In this document: positions 26,459 to 34,768 of the stretch, in pieces
Layout of the letters: each line of letters starts with the position of its first letter
Position numbering within the stretch: position 1 is the first letter of the stretch
NCBI GenBank assembly: GCA_030537895.1
Contig: JAUNVA010000006.1
Span: 79,342-143,341 of the forward strand
Reading direction: 5' to 3'
DNA: 64,000 nucleotides
DNA from: Bowdeniella nasicola
GTDB lineage: Bacteria; Actinomycetota; Actinomycetes; Actinomycetales; Actinomycetaceae
Program-made: the position numbers and the translations under genes
Notes under the pieces: model-generated
What the model was told of the DNA's origin: nothing
Seen by the model: only the letters and a program-made list of their open reading frames with translations
Database searches by the model: none

Positions 26459-28321
26459 CTACCACGTCAGGCCAAGGCCTGTCGCCGCGTCGACCCGATA
26501 ATGATCCCTCCGCAAGATCTCCGCTTGGCGTTGAAAAGTCGAATCCCCCGTCAGCTCGGCTAGAACTTGAAGCTGATTGACGTGGATCCCGTGGTACTTC
26601 TCTGAAGAAATGCGGCGACACCGAGGCATTTGGGTACAGTACAGCGAGATCTGACCAGACCGCCGATAGGTGTCAAAGACCTCGCGTACCGTGGTCGCAC
26701 CACCATCGATGAGGAGCCGCGCCTCTTCATCTTTTGACTCGTACCAATAGTCGTAGAGCCCGAATAGCGCAAATATCTGCCCGTTAATTACCCATAGTGG
26801 CTTGGTGTTTCCCGCATATTCCTCAAACCAGATCCGTCCTTCACGGTCGTAGGTCACAGCAAACGGAGCCTTGACCCGTTCAGCTGACAAAAACGATCGG
26901 AATGTTGAATCTGCTGCTTCTCGCCACTGTGATTCGTCAGGTTCTAAGGTCGAGAGTCTCGAAAATACAGAAAGCGCTTGACCTTGCGCCATGCCGGAAT
27001 ACCAGGGCGCCAGGATGACATTGTTCTGATCACCGGCTAGTGCGAAGTCATATTCATACGGAAACCAGTAGGTAGTCCCCTCACCTCGTTGAGCCATGTC
27101 GATCAGCTTGCTCGCATTTGCTTTTGCCCGAAGGAGGGGCTGGAGCTCTCCGGTTTCCCGGTACCGCGCGATGTTATACAGGGCGTACTGAGCGATCGAA
27201 ACAGGGTTGTACACGCGTTTGCCTTGGTGGGCGACAACCCGAACACCGTCGTCCGCACACACCGAGCGGTTGCTAGCATCCACCACCATGCGGTCGCAGA
27301 CCGCTAGACCCTCGTGAGTCCCCAAAGGCATTTTGTCGGCAGCGTAGTAATCGTGAGTCGACTCGCCCACCTGATAGCCGCTCGTTGGCCATTCCGGTCG
27401 GGCGGTACAGGCTTGAGCTCGCTGTAGCGTGCGGGGAGATACCACCGCACTGCCACCTATGGCTTTCACACGAGTGGCATCACTTCGTCGAATATAGTCG
27501 CAGATAATCGGAGGTAATGAGTCGCTTTGGGTGAGCAAAAGAGGGCCGTCGCTCAGAGTCCCTCCGGTCATAGCATCAGCAAAAGTCTCACCGTTAGCCA
27601 AGTAGATGACTTCACCCTGTAGCCCCCACTGCTCCGTCGCAACATGAACTGCGGTGCCGTATCGATCGCGCCCAGCAAGATACCGCTGGGGCGTAAACTG
27701 GCCAATCGGTTGGCCCCCAAGCTGAACGGTTTCCTTGACCTGAAGCTTGCGAAGCGTCGAAGCAGTTTCTGGTGTAATCCCGCGACGCGGCTGGGCAAAC
27801 AGGATCGGTCCCTGTCGCAGCTGGCCACCCACGACTGCATCGGGACTACCAAAATGATTCGCGAATCCATCGACGACGTAGGCCACGTCTGCACCCGAAG
27901 GGAATGCCCTCTCGGCAACCGCATTTGCCGTTTCCACACGGGTCCGCCCGGACAACCGCTCAGTGTGCTGCGCATATGCTCCCGCTGCTTCAAGAATTGC
28001 CTCGGGGACCACACTGGATCCCCCAATAGCAATCACACGGGTTGGCCGTAGTTCTTCTAGATAGTGCCGCACACGAGGGTCCAACTCGTGTGCGGAAACA
28101 AAAAGAACGGGCCCATCCGCAAGGCTCCCAGCCGTGAGAGCATCGACAAGATTCGTGGCGGAAGCCAAATAGGCGACAGAAGCTCCGTCCGGATAGGCAG
28201 CACGTGCCACCGCGATCGAGGTTTCAATCCGATCGCGACCGCCGATCCGATCCCCATCCCCATGAGCCGCGACGGATGGGGAGGTCATCGGGATGAGCCC
28301 CAGACAGAGCGATAAGGCCAC
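26459..28321 (-). CDS. Secreted CWB2-repeat protein with D-glucuronyl C5-epimerase domain
   Basis: Open from GTG 28321, 620 residues. Three cell-wall-binding type 2 repeats (about 25-112, 118-208, 213-305), each with a D-R-I/Y-x-T pattern and a VIAIGG or VKAIGG strand, which hold proteins on surface polymers. Residues 330-620 match the C5-epimerase C-terminal domain: YNPVSIAQYALYN, WFEEYAGNTKPLWVINGQ and KYHGIHVNQLQVLAELTGD. That domain turns D-glucuronate into L-iduronate in a polymer. The signal peptide is complete only if reading starts upstream at ATG 28369, which is in frame but has TGA as third codon. So the gene is either broken, restarted at GTG, or carries a sequencing error. AT-richer than neighbours. 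Confidence 0.78.
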   Translation of the reverse strand: MALSLCLGLIPMTSPSVAAHGDGDRIGGRDRIETSIAVARAAYPDGASVAYLASATNLVDALTAGSLADGPVLFVSAHELDPRVRHYLEELRPTRVIAIGGSSVVPEAILEAAGAYAQHTERLSGRTRVETANAVAERAFPSGADVAYVVDGFANHFGSPDAVVGGQLRQGPILFAQPRRGITPETASTLRKLQVKETVQLGGQPIGQFTPQRYLAGRDRYGTAVHVATEQWGLQGEVIYLANGETFADAMTGGTLSDGPLLLTQSDSLPPIICDYIRRSDATRVKAIGGSAVVSPRTLQRAQACTARPEWPTSGYQVGESTHDYYAADKMPLGTHEGLAVCDRMVVDASNRSVCADDGVRVVAHQGKRVYNPVSIAQYALYNIARYRETGELQPLLRAKANASKLIDMAQRGEGTTYWFPYEYDFALAGDQNNVILAPWYSGMAQGQALSVFSRLSTLEPDESQWREAADSTFRSFLSAERVKAPFAVTYDREGRIWFEEYAGNTKPLWVINGQIFALFGLYDYWYESKDEEARLLIDGGATTVREVFDTYRRSGQISLYCTQMPRCRRISSEKYHGIHVNQLQVLAELTGDSTFQRQAEILRRDHYRVDAATGLGLTW

Positions 28322-28360
28322 GATTAGAGCACGAATAAGCGTCCCGCGGTGTAGCGTCTG

Positions 28361-28380
28361 TCATCGCATGATCTACCTCC
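28361..28380 (-). promoter_or_regulatory. Strong ribosome site and ATG with immediate in-frame TGA
   Basis: On the minus strand GGAGG (28380-28376) is 6 nt before ATG (28369-28367), then CGA and TGA (28363-28361). The frame continues without further stops into a basic segment and the hydrophobic signal sequence of the C5-epimerase protein. No ATG, GTG or TTG lies between the TGA and GTG 28321. Confidence 0.7.
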
Positions 28381-28712
28381 AACCGGGTGCGGCAACCGCT
28401 TCAACACCCACACTGCCTTCTAGCCGGATTATTGGGCCACACCGAAAGCGGGTCAACATGCGAATGCGGTGTGTCACCTTACTGTCGAATCCTCGAACAC
28501 AGGTGGATGAGCCTCTGGCGGGTATCACTGAGGTTGCTTCAGGCATGATCTCTTGGAATCTTCAACCCCGCCGCGGTACCGCCGGTGCTTTGAAAGACCT
28601 CCACGCCAGCCTTGATATTCACGGGCCCTCACCGATACCGATAGGCAGGTAGGAGCAACCGTCGTATCAGACCTATGACATCCTGAAGCCCCGGGTTCCC
28701 CGGCACACCTCG
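28381..28712. other. Intergenic region upstream of the C5-epimerase gene
   Basis: About 330 bases without a convincing gene. It must hold the promoter of the epimerase gene (minus strand), but I see no -10/-35 pair I would defend. A small hairpin, CCGGG-ttc-CCCGG at 28691-28703, sits just behind the stop of the oxidoreductase gene and may be a weak terminator. A plus-strand open frame across this region (28293-28652) has no ribosome site and no recognisable product. Confidence 0.5.
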
Positions 28713-29699
28713 TCAGAGTGCAACAGCCTCTCCGCTGGCCGCCGAATCCAAAATCGCCTGCACGACCTCGAGCGTGCGCACTCCCTCAGCCATCGTCACG
28801 TGTTCAGAACGCACCCCGAGGATCGCGTCGCGGAAGTTCTCCTGCTCGACGCGCAGCGGTTCGCGCTTCTCAATGGCGAAGCGCGTGACCTCTCCCTCGG
28901 ACACCCCGCGGAAGTTCGCAACCTGCGTCCACTCGATCGGAATCGTTCCGTTGCGGTAAAACGTGAGATCACCCAGCGCGGTATCGGCCACCAGCGCTCC
29001 CTTTTCGCCGGTCACGATGGTCGTCCGGTCCTTGAATGGAGTCAGCCAGTTCACGAGATGGCTCACGAGTACTCCGTTCGCCATTCGCCCCGAAACCGTC
29101 ACCATGTCCTCATGCTCGCGCCCCGACTTAAAGGCGGTCTGCGCAAAGACCCGTTCGTAAGTCGAACCTGCCACCCAAGACGCGAGATCGACGTCGTGCG
29201 TGGCCAGATCCTTGACCACGCCCACATCGGAAATACGCGCCGGGAAGGGAGACTGGCGCCGGGTCGCGATCTGGAAGACTTGCCCGAGCAGCCCCTCCTG
29301 GATCTTCTTACGCATCGCCAGCAGCGCCGGGTTACACCGTTCGACGTAGCCGACCGCGCCGATGAGCCCCGCGTCCTCGAACGCCGTGGCCACGCGCCGC
29401 CCAGCCTCGACGTCGTGCGCGATGGGCTTTTCGACCATGGTGTGTACGCCGGCGGCCGCGAGCGCGAGGGCTGCATCCTCGTGGTAGATCGTGGGGACCG
29501 CCACCATGGCGGCATCCAGCCGCTGGTCGATCAATGCCTCCACATTCGGGAGGACCTCGAGCCCCTTGGCCACGCCATACTTATCGCCTCCCGGATCCGC
29601 GATGGCGACCAGGTCCATCCCTTCGGTTTCACGGATGACGCGGGCGTGGTGGCGCCCCATCGACCCGATGCCGAGGAGCCCAACTCGCAGATTCGCCAT
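28713..29699 (-). CDS. wlbA: Gfo/Idh/MocA dehydrogenase (WlbA/WbpB-like)
   Basis: 328 residues. Rossmann motif VGLLGIGSMGRHHARVI at 6-22, then the conserved VEKPIAHD (the EKP lysine) near 92-99 and catalytic-region VKDLATHDVDLASW. WlbA/WbpB oxidises C3 of UDP-GlcNAcA with NAD+ so that the next enzyme can aminate it. The two following activities are coded directly upstream on the same strand (aminotransferase, acetyltransferase), which makes this assignment more likely than other Gfo/Idh roles. Last gene of the three-gene unit, 3 nt after the aminotransferase stop. Higher GC than the 18-28 kb segment. Confidence 0.85.
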   Translation of the reverse strand: MANLRVGLLGIGSMGRHHARVIRETEGMDLVAIADPGGDKYGVAKGLEVLPNVEALIDQRLDAAMVAVPTIYHEDAALALAAAGVHTMVEKPIAHDVEAGRRVATAFEDAGLIGAVGYVERCNPALLAMRKKIQEGLLGQVFQIATRRQSPFPARISDVGVVKDLATHDVDLASWVAGSTYERVFAQTAFKSGREHEDMVTVSGRMANGVLVSHLVNWLTPFKDRTTIVTGEKGALVADTALGDLTFYRNGTIPIEWTQVANFRGVSEGEVTRFAIEKREPLRVEQENFRDAILGVRSEHVTMAEGVRTLEVVQAILDSAASGEAVAL

Positions 29700-29702
29700 G
29701 GG

Positions 29703-30806
29703 TTACGCACCCGCCTTCGCGCAGGCGTTGACCGCCTCGACGATCCGTTCCAGGTCCCGCTCGCTCAGCGAGGGGTGCACCGGCAGCGATACCACGCTCG
29801 ACGCCGCCTGCTCGGTGACGGGCAGTTCGAGGCCCGCAGCGTAGGGGGCGAGCGAGTCGAGGCGATGGTTCGGGATCGGGTAGTAGACCCCACTGCCTAC
29901 CTGGTATTCCTCCTTCAGGGCCGCAACAAAGCGGTCCCGATCAGTGCCTTCCACGCGGATCGTGTACTGGTGATAGACGTGCGTCGCTCCCTTCGCCACC
30001 TTCGGGGTGACGACATTTTCGAGGTTCGCGTCAAGGAAGGCGGCGTTCTGCTGACGCGTCGTGGTCCAGGCTCCCACCTTGGTGAGCTGCACGCGTCCGA
30101 TCGCTGCGTGAATGTCGGTCATCCGGTTGTTGAGGCCGACGAGCTCATTGGCGTATTGGCGCTCCATACCCTGGTTGCGCAACAGACGCACGCGACGTGC
30201 GGTTTCCGGGTCGGCGCACGAGACCATACCGCCCTCGCCCGAGGTCATGTTCTTCGTGGGATACAGCGAGAACATCGCGAACGTTCCGAAGGTTCCGACC
30301 ATCTCACCGTTGAGGGAAGCGCCGTGCGCCTGCGCGGCGTCCTCGAACAGCAGGAGGTCGTGCTCCTCCGCGATGGCGCGCAGAGCGTCCATGTTGGCCG
30401 GGTGCCCGTACAGGTGCACCGGCATAATCGCCTTCGTCTTGTCGGTCACGGCCGCGCGGACGGAGTCCGGGTCGAGGCAGTAGTAGTCGAGTTCGATGTC
30501 GGCGAAGACTGGAGTCGCGCCCGTCAGGGCTACCGAGTTACCGGTGGCCGCAAATGTAAAGGACGGAACGATGACCTCATCACCGGCTCCGATACCCGCT
30601 GCCAGGAGGCCAAGGTGTAGACCGGAGGTTCCGGAGTTCACGGCGACGCATTCGCGTCCGGACACAAACTGGGTCGAGAACTCCTTCTCGAAGGCCGCGA
30701 CTTCCGGGCCTTGCGCCACCATCCCGGAGCGTAGGACCGCGTCGACGGCGGCGCGCTCCTCATCACCGATGATGGGTTTTGCGGGCGGGATGAAATCGTT
30801 GCTCAT
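29703..30806 (-). CDS. wlbC: PLP sugar aminotransferase, DegT/DnrJ/EryC1 (WlbC/WbpE-like)
   Basis: 367 residues. PLP-binding Lys 185 in LYPTKNMTSGEGG, the D-A-A-Q-A-H-G motif near 156-162, and SGTSGLHLGL near 58-67 for phosphate contact. WlbC/WbpE transfers the amino group of glutamate to C3 of UDP-3-keto-GlcNAcA. The ATG at 30806 overlaps the stop of the acetyltransferase gene (ATGA), which decides the start against a longer open frame. Works between wlbA and wlbB in the pathway to UDP-GlcNAc(3NAc)A. Confidence 0.88.
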   Translation of the reverse strand: MSNDFIPPAKPIIGDEERAAVDAVLRSGMVAQGPEVAAFEKEFSTQFVSGRECVAVNSGTSGLHLGLLAAGIGAGDEVIVPSFTFAATGNSVALTGATPVFADIELDYYCLDPDSVRAAVTDKTKAIMPVHLYGHPANMDALRAIAEEHDLLLFEDAAQAHGASLNGEMVGTFGTFAMFSLYPTKNMTSGEGGMVSCADPETARRVRLLRNQGMERQYANELVGLNNRMTDIHAAIGRVQLTKVGAWTTTRQQNAAFLDANLENVVTPKVAKGATHVYHQYTIRVEGTDRDRFVAALKEEYQVGSGVYYPIPNHRLDSLAPYAAGLELPVTEQAASSVVSLPVHPSLSERDLERIVEAVNACAKAGA

Positions 30807-31402
30807 GAGCCTTTCACTTCTTTCAACTGGCCCTCGACCAGTTCGTAGCGTTCTCCCGAGTGCGGGCATTCGAAGATCCCGTCGGTTCTCTCTTCTAGTC
30901 TGATCCCCGCTTTGGAGACCCAGCCGATCTGACGCGCCGGGACCCCCGCAACGAGGGCGTGATCGGGCACATCCTTCACGACGACGGCACCCGCCGCCAC
31001 CGTAGCCCACGCGCCGATGGTGACCGGTGCGACGCATACGGCGCGGGCACCGATGGCGGCGCCCGTCTTAATCGTGACGCCCACCGCTTCCCAGTCCTCA
31101 CCGGACTTCAGCGAGCCGTCGGGGTTGATCGCTCGCGGGTTGTGGTCGTTCGTGAGGACGGCAGCGGGCCCGATAAAGACGCCGTCGCTAAGCTCGGCTG
31201 GCTCGTAGACGAGAGCGTAGTTCTGGACCTTGCAGTGGTCTCCGAGATGCACGCCGGATCCAATGTAGGCGCCGCGACCGACGATGCAGCCCTGCCCAAG
31301 GGTCGCTCCTTCGCGCACTTGAGCCAGATGCCAGACGGACGATCCTTCTCCAATCGTGGCCTCCGGCGAGACGTCCGCGGATTCAACGATCCGAGTAACC
31401 AT
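30803..31402 (-). CDS. wlbB: Left-handed beta-helix N-acetyltransferase (WlbB/WbpD-like)
   Basis: 199 residues built largely of hexapeptide repeats (IGEGSSVWHLAQVREGATLG and onward), with the loop VLTNDHNPRAI carrying the family's Asn/His region and the ending VAGVPARQIGWVSKAG. WlbB/WbpD uses acetyl-CoA to acetylate the 3-amino group and gives UDP-2,3-diacetamido-2,3-dideoxy-glucuronate. First gene of the minus-strand unit; AAGGAG lies 5 nt before ATG. Divergent from the GT2 gene at 31467. Confidence 0.88.
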   Translation of the reverse strand: MVTRIVESADVSPEATIGEGSSVWHLAQVREGATLGQGCIVGRGAYIGSGVHLGDHCKVQNYALVYEPAELSDGVFIGPAAVLTNDHNPRAINPDGSLKSGEDWEAVGVTIKTGAAIGARAVCVAPVTIGAWATVAAGAVVVKDVPDHALVAGVPARQIGWVSKAGIRLEERTDGIFECPHSGERYELVEGQLKEVKGS

Positions 31403-31466
31403 GCATTCTCCTTCAACTCATCGCTGGTGGCGGACAGCATCGCTCGTACCTGTCACAATACCTACT

Positions 31467-32147
31467 GTGAGTCTGCCACCCCTTGATGACGCCTGGCTCG
31501 TCATCCCGTTATATAACGAAGCCGAAGTGATTGGCGACGTGCTTAGTGAAGCGCGTCGATACTTCCCCCACATCGTCTGCATCGACGATGGCTCGCGTGA
31601 CGAGAGTGCGATGATCGCCGCGAGGGCTGGCGCGATTGTGGTGCAGCATCCCGTGAACCTGGGACAGGGGGCGGCCCTGCAGACTGGCTTCGATTATCTC
31701 CTCATCCACACCGATGCCCGCTATGCCGTGACCTTCGACGCTGACGGCCAGCACAATCCCGCCGAGGCGGCCGAGATGGTGGAGCGTTGTCGACGCGATC
31801 AGCTAGCGATCATCTATGGGTCACGCTTCCTGGACAAGCGCACAAAAGCCACTCCACTCAAGCGCATCGTCCTGAAGACGGCGGCATTCGTGACCCGATT
31901 GACAACCGGACTCCGCCTCACCGACGCGCACAACGGCCTGCGGTGCCTGCGGCGCGACGCCCTCTCGGGGATCCGCATCCGGCAGGACGGGATGGCGCAC
32001 GCCTCCGAGATTGTCTCCCAGCTCGCTGCCACCGGGTTGCCGTGGGCGGAGATGCCGGTGCATATCCGCTACACGGACTACTCTCGGTCGAAAGGTCAAT
32101 CCCTTCTCAATTCGGTTAACATCCTGGTTGACCTCATCATGCGTTAG
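31467..32147 (+). CDS. GT2 glycosyltransferase, polyprenyl-phosphate type (DPM1/GtrB-like)
   Basis: 226 residues. LVIPLYNEAEVIGDVL, IDDGSRDES, HPVNLGQGAALQTGFD and FDADGQHNP (the D-x-D) are those of enzymes that load a sugar from UDP or GDP onto undecaprenyl or decaprenyl phosphate. The two C-terminal membrane helices of GtrB are absent; the next gene, a DUF2304 membrane protein, is the usual partner of such short forms. Start GTG at 31467 is the first in-frame start that yields the conserved N-terminus; CACAAT 7 nt upstream could be its -10 box. Which sugar is loaded is not visible. Confidence 0.8.
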   Translation: MSLPPLDDAWLVIPLYNEAEVIGDVLSEARRYFPHIVCIDDGSRDESAMIAARAGAIVVQHPVNLGQGAALQTGFDYLLIHTDARYAVTFDADGQHNPAEAAEMVERCRRDQLAIIYGSRFLDKRTKATPLKRIVLKTAAFVTRLTTGLRLTDAHNGLRCLRRDALSGIRIRQDGMAHASEIVSQLAATGLPWAEMPVHIRYTDYSRSKGQSLLNSVNILVDLIMR

Positions 32148-32157
32148 GTAGATAGTG

Positions 32158-32661
32158 ATGACCGTCTTCTTTCCCGTCCCACTCTCCACGGCACCACCCG
32201 TGACAACCGAATTTTCGGGCCGGTTGGTTGGCGTCGACCGAACGTGGATACAGCTCCTGCTGATCGTTGGTGTGATCATCGCGGGAGTAATGCTCACGCG
32301 CTCGACGGCCGGGGCCCGCCACCAGGCGATCCGTCGCCTATTAATGGCGGCATTCGCCGCGGCCGCGGTCTATGTCATTCTCTTCCCGCGAACCGCAACC
32401 GACATCGCACACTGGCTTGGTGTGGGACGTGGCGCTGATCTCCTCCTCTACGGCCTCGTGATTGCGTTCTTCGGTTACGTCGCGACCTCATTCAAGCGAT
32501 TTGCCGCGCTAGAACATCGCATCACCGAACTGTCCCGCCAACTCGCTATTGCGCGGGCCGCTCGCCCCTCCGACGTCTACCCGTCGGAGCCGGGTCTCAG
32601 TCACGAACAGCCGACCACGCGTGTGCCACCATCGGAACCCGTTGAAGGCGAGAAGGGTTAG
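32158..32661 (+). CDS. DUF2304 small membrane protein
   Basis: 167 residues with three hydrophobic helices (about 32-50, 65-80, 95-110), the conserved FPRTATDIAHWLGVGRGADL stretch and a coiled C-terminal segment (LEHRITELSRQLAIARA) before a polar tail. DUF2304 proteins are mostly coded directly behind GT2 polyprenyl-phosphate glycosyltransferases, as here with a 10-nt gap, and probably anchor them to the membrane (inference). The N-terminal extension of about 28 residues is longer than usual, so the real start may be later. Convergent with DUF6541 copy 3, sharing TTAG at the stops. Confidence 0.75.
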   Translation: MTVFFPVPLSTAPPVTTEFSGRLVGVDRTWIQLLLIVGVIIAGVMLTRSTAGARHQAIRRLLMAAFAAAAVYVILFPRTATDIAHWLGVGRGADLLLYGLVIAFFGYVATSFKRFAALEHRITELSRQLAIARAARPSDVYPSEPGLSHEQPTTRVPPSEPVEGEKG

Positions 32662-34634
32662 TGCTCGAGCACTGAACAGTCGCGCGGCAGGCGGCGGATC
32701 TCAACCGTCCCGAATGCCTGGACCAGCGCCATCCGCTCGGTATCGATGCCGTACATGCCCTGCGCATACCGCGTGGTTTTGGCGCCCTGCGCGCCCGTAT
32801 CCGAGTCGAGATAGAGATATCTCACGCCGTCAGCCTGAAGGGCCTCACACGCCACAGCAGGCGTGTCAGAGAATGTGTGTAACGCCTCTCTGACCCCTTG
32901 GGGATAGGTACCCAAGCTCAGTTGACGGGCCCGCGAATCCACCCCCGCATACCCGTAGGCGAAGGCCGCCCCGTTGGCGGGGTCCCCGATGATGGCGCCG
33001 TCCCCCGGCAGTCCCTGTTCGCGCAGCCACGTGAGGGCCGCCAGGTCGTCGTCGTCGACCATCGTGCCCCACGCAATCTCGCCCGGCCGGTAAGCGGCGG
33101 CCACGAGCGCGGTGCGGGCGGGGATCCGCCACGCCCCTGTCAGGAGAGCTGTCACGACAATGACGACGCCGAGCGAGCGCCACCCCAAACGTGCGCTTGC
33201 CCACGCAAGCGCGAAGGCCGCGAGGACGGCCACGCCGATCGTGTGCAGGGGAGCGAGCCTCGCAGCCTGCGAGTACCACGGCCCCGCAATGGACTGCAGA
33301 CCAAGCACATCGACGCGGGCGACCGCACGAATGGCAATAGGGATGAGGATGCTGAGCGATCCGACCACCGCCCAGGTCCGCCGTCCCTGACTCCACCACC
33401 CGATCAGGGTGCCAGCCGCAAGGATCGTGGGGATCGCCCCGGCCAGTGGGTAGTCTGTCACGCGCCACAGAGGTGTGAGATCGATGAGGGCCGCCCCGAA
33501 CTCACCAATCGGGTTTGCGCCGCCGCCACGGTCATAGGCGCGCACAGGGGCGGATAGCTTCCAGAAGGCGATGGTCAGGACAATCACGCAGAGAAACCCC
33601 GCCGCTAGGGTGGGGCGCCGACGTCGTCGCTCGGTCTCGGGCGCGCCCCGCCACCACGAGACTAGCCCCGCCACGGTCGCAGGCCCTGCTAGAAGAGCGA
33701 GCGAAGCCAGACTGATGGGGTGAGCCACGATGACACCGCCACCCGCGAGCGCGAGGGCTATGCCCGCGCCGGCGTGAGCGCCATGCAGACTCCCGCCCGG
33801 CGCCAAGGCGAGCCCTGCGCCCAGCACCGCCGGCAGAAGCACGGTCGAGACGGCGTAGGGATAGGCGGACAACAGTGGAAAGAGGACGGCGGGCACCGAG
33901 ATCAGCAGTGCGCTGCTCGGCACGACCCAGGTGACAACGGCCCCGCGCCGCACCCCGCGTCGATGCTCCAGCTCTGCGACGAGCAACACGAGACCGAGAG
34001 GCCACACGAGAACCGAGTAGACAATGATCCCCGCGTTCAACACCTCGACCCCCGGGGCTGGGGCGAGAGCGAGAAGCGCGGTCGCGGCGCTCGGGTAGAA
34101 GGAGGGGAGCCCCTCGCCCTGATAGAGGGGCGCCAATCCCCACAGTGCAGAGCCGATCTGCTCGTCGCGAATCGCTCGGATGGCCGATAGGTGGAAGACG
34201 CCGTCCCACTGCTGGAGCAGGGCGGCGAGCGACCCCATGCCGATCAGGAGCGGGACGGCCATCAGGAGGAGCCCCACACCGATGCCAGCCCACGTGGAGG
34301 GCGGCCAGGCCGGGTCTCGCAACCAGGCGCGGGCACGCGCGAGTGGGCGCAGGCCCCATGCCGACTCGCCGCGACGGCGCAGCGGGAACGCCTGCCGAGT
34401 CGCGAGTGCGCCGGTAATCGCGCATGCCACAACCAGAAGCAGGAGCACGGCGCCGGCCGTCGCCCGCGTGTAGGGCACGGAGAGGAGATAGAGGATATCG
34501 GCGCCTATCTCGATCGCGAAAAGGCTGAGCGCGGGGGCAAGCGGGAGGGTGAGACGCCAGGGTGTACGCAGCCCGGCCGCGAGGAGGACACCCGGGCCGA
34601 ACGCCAGCAGAACGACACTGCTCAATGCGAGCAT
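32658..34634 (-). CDS. DUF6541 multispanning membrane protein, copy 3
   Basis: About 658 residues, GC-rich, some 13 helices and a soluble C-terminus. First-loop motif W-D-G-V-F-H-L-S, then SFYPSAATALLAL. C-terminal IIGDPANGAAFAYGY and YLYLDSDTGAQ align with the other copies, but overall identity by eye is low. Placed between the GT2/DUF2304 pair and the LCP genes. If the GT2 makes a polyprenyl-phosphate sugar, a GT-C protein of this kind would be the natural acceptor-side enzyme (inference). ATG 34634 is preferred over the ATG 45 nt upstream since it starts directly before the first helix. Confidence 0.72.
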   Translation of the reverse strand: MLALSSVVLLAFGPGVLLAAGLRTPWRLTLPLAPALSLFAIEIGADILYLLSVPYTRATAGAVLLLLVVACAITGALATRQAFPLRRRGESAWGLRPLARARAWLRDPAWPPSTWAGIGVGLLLMAVPLLIGMGSLAALLQQWDGVFHLSAIRAIRDEQIGSALWGLAPLYQGEGLPSFYPSAATALLALAPAPGVEVLNAGIIVYSVLVWPLGLVLLVAELEHRRGVRRGAVVTWVVPSSALLISVPAVLFPLLSAYPYAVSTVLLPAVLGAGLALAPGGSLHGAHAGAGIALALAGGGVIVAHPISLASLALLAGPATVAGLVSWWRGAPETERRRRRPTLAAGFLCVIVLTIAFWKLSAPVRAYDRGGGANPIGEFGAALIDLTPLWRVTDYPLAGAIPTILAAGTLIGWWSQGRRTWAVVGSLSILIPIAIRAVARVDVLGLQSIAGPWYSQAARLAPLHTIGVAVLAAFALAWASARLGWRSLGVVIVVTALLTGAWRIPARTALVAAAYRPGEIAWGTMVDDDDLAALTWLREQGLPGDGAIIGDPANGAAFAYGYAGVDSRARQLSLGTYPQGVREALHTFSDTPAVACEALQADGVRYLYLDSDTGAQGAKTTRYAQGMYGIDTERMALVQAFGTVEIRRLPRDCSVLEH

Positions 34635-34755
34635 AAGATACCGCTCACTCCCGTGTCTGTCACCTCTCCAGTCTGGCATGAGCGCCGCGATCTACCGTGC
34701 TGGGACACTCACCGCGTCACAGTCGTGGCACCCACATCGTCTCAGTGTCACACCG

Positions 34756-34761
34756 TATGAT
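34756..34761 (+). promoter_or_regulatory. -10 box TATGAT of the LCP operon (leaderless)
   Basis: TATGAT is followed by 7 nt and GTG at 34769. If it is used, the ATG that overlaps the box (34757) cannot be the start. Confidence 0.45.
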
Positions 34762-34768
34762 CGTGTTC

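Noticed and set aside
28364..28364. Second ATG (28364-28362) just after the ribosome site of the C5-epimerase gene as the true start
   Set aside because: It reads in another frame, gives a non-signal-like peptide and stops after about 45 codons, while the first ATG frame yields the signal peptide.
28293..28652. Plus-strand open frame of 119 codons in the intergenic region
   Set aside because: No ribosome site or -10 box at a proper distance, overlaps the epimerase start region, and shows no similarity I recognise.
28800..30620. Long plus-strand open frame (about 606 codons)
   Set aside because: Antisense to the wlbA and wlbC genes, which have complete motifs; no start signal and no recognisable domain.
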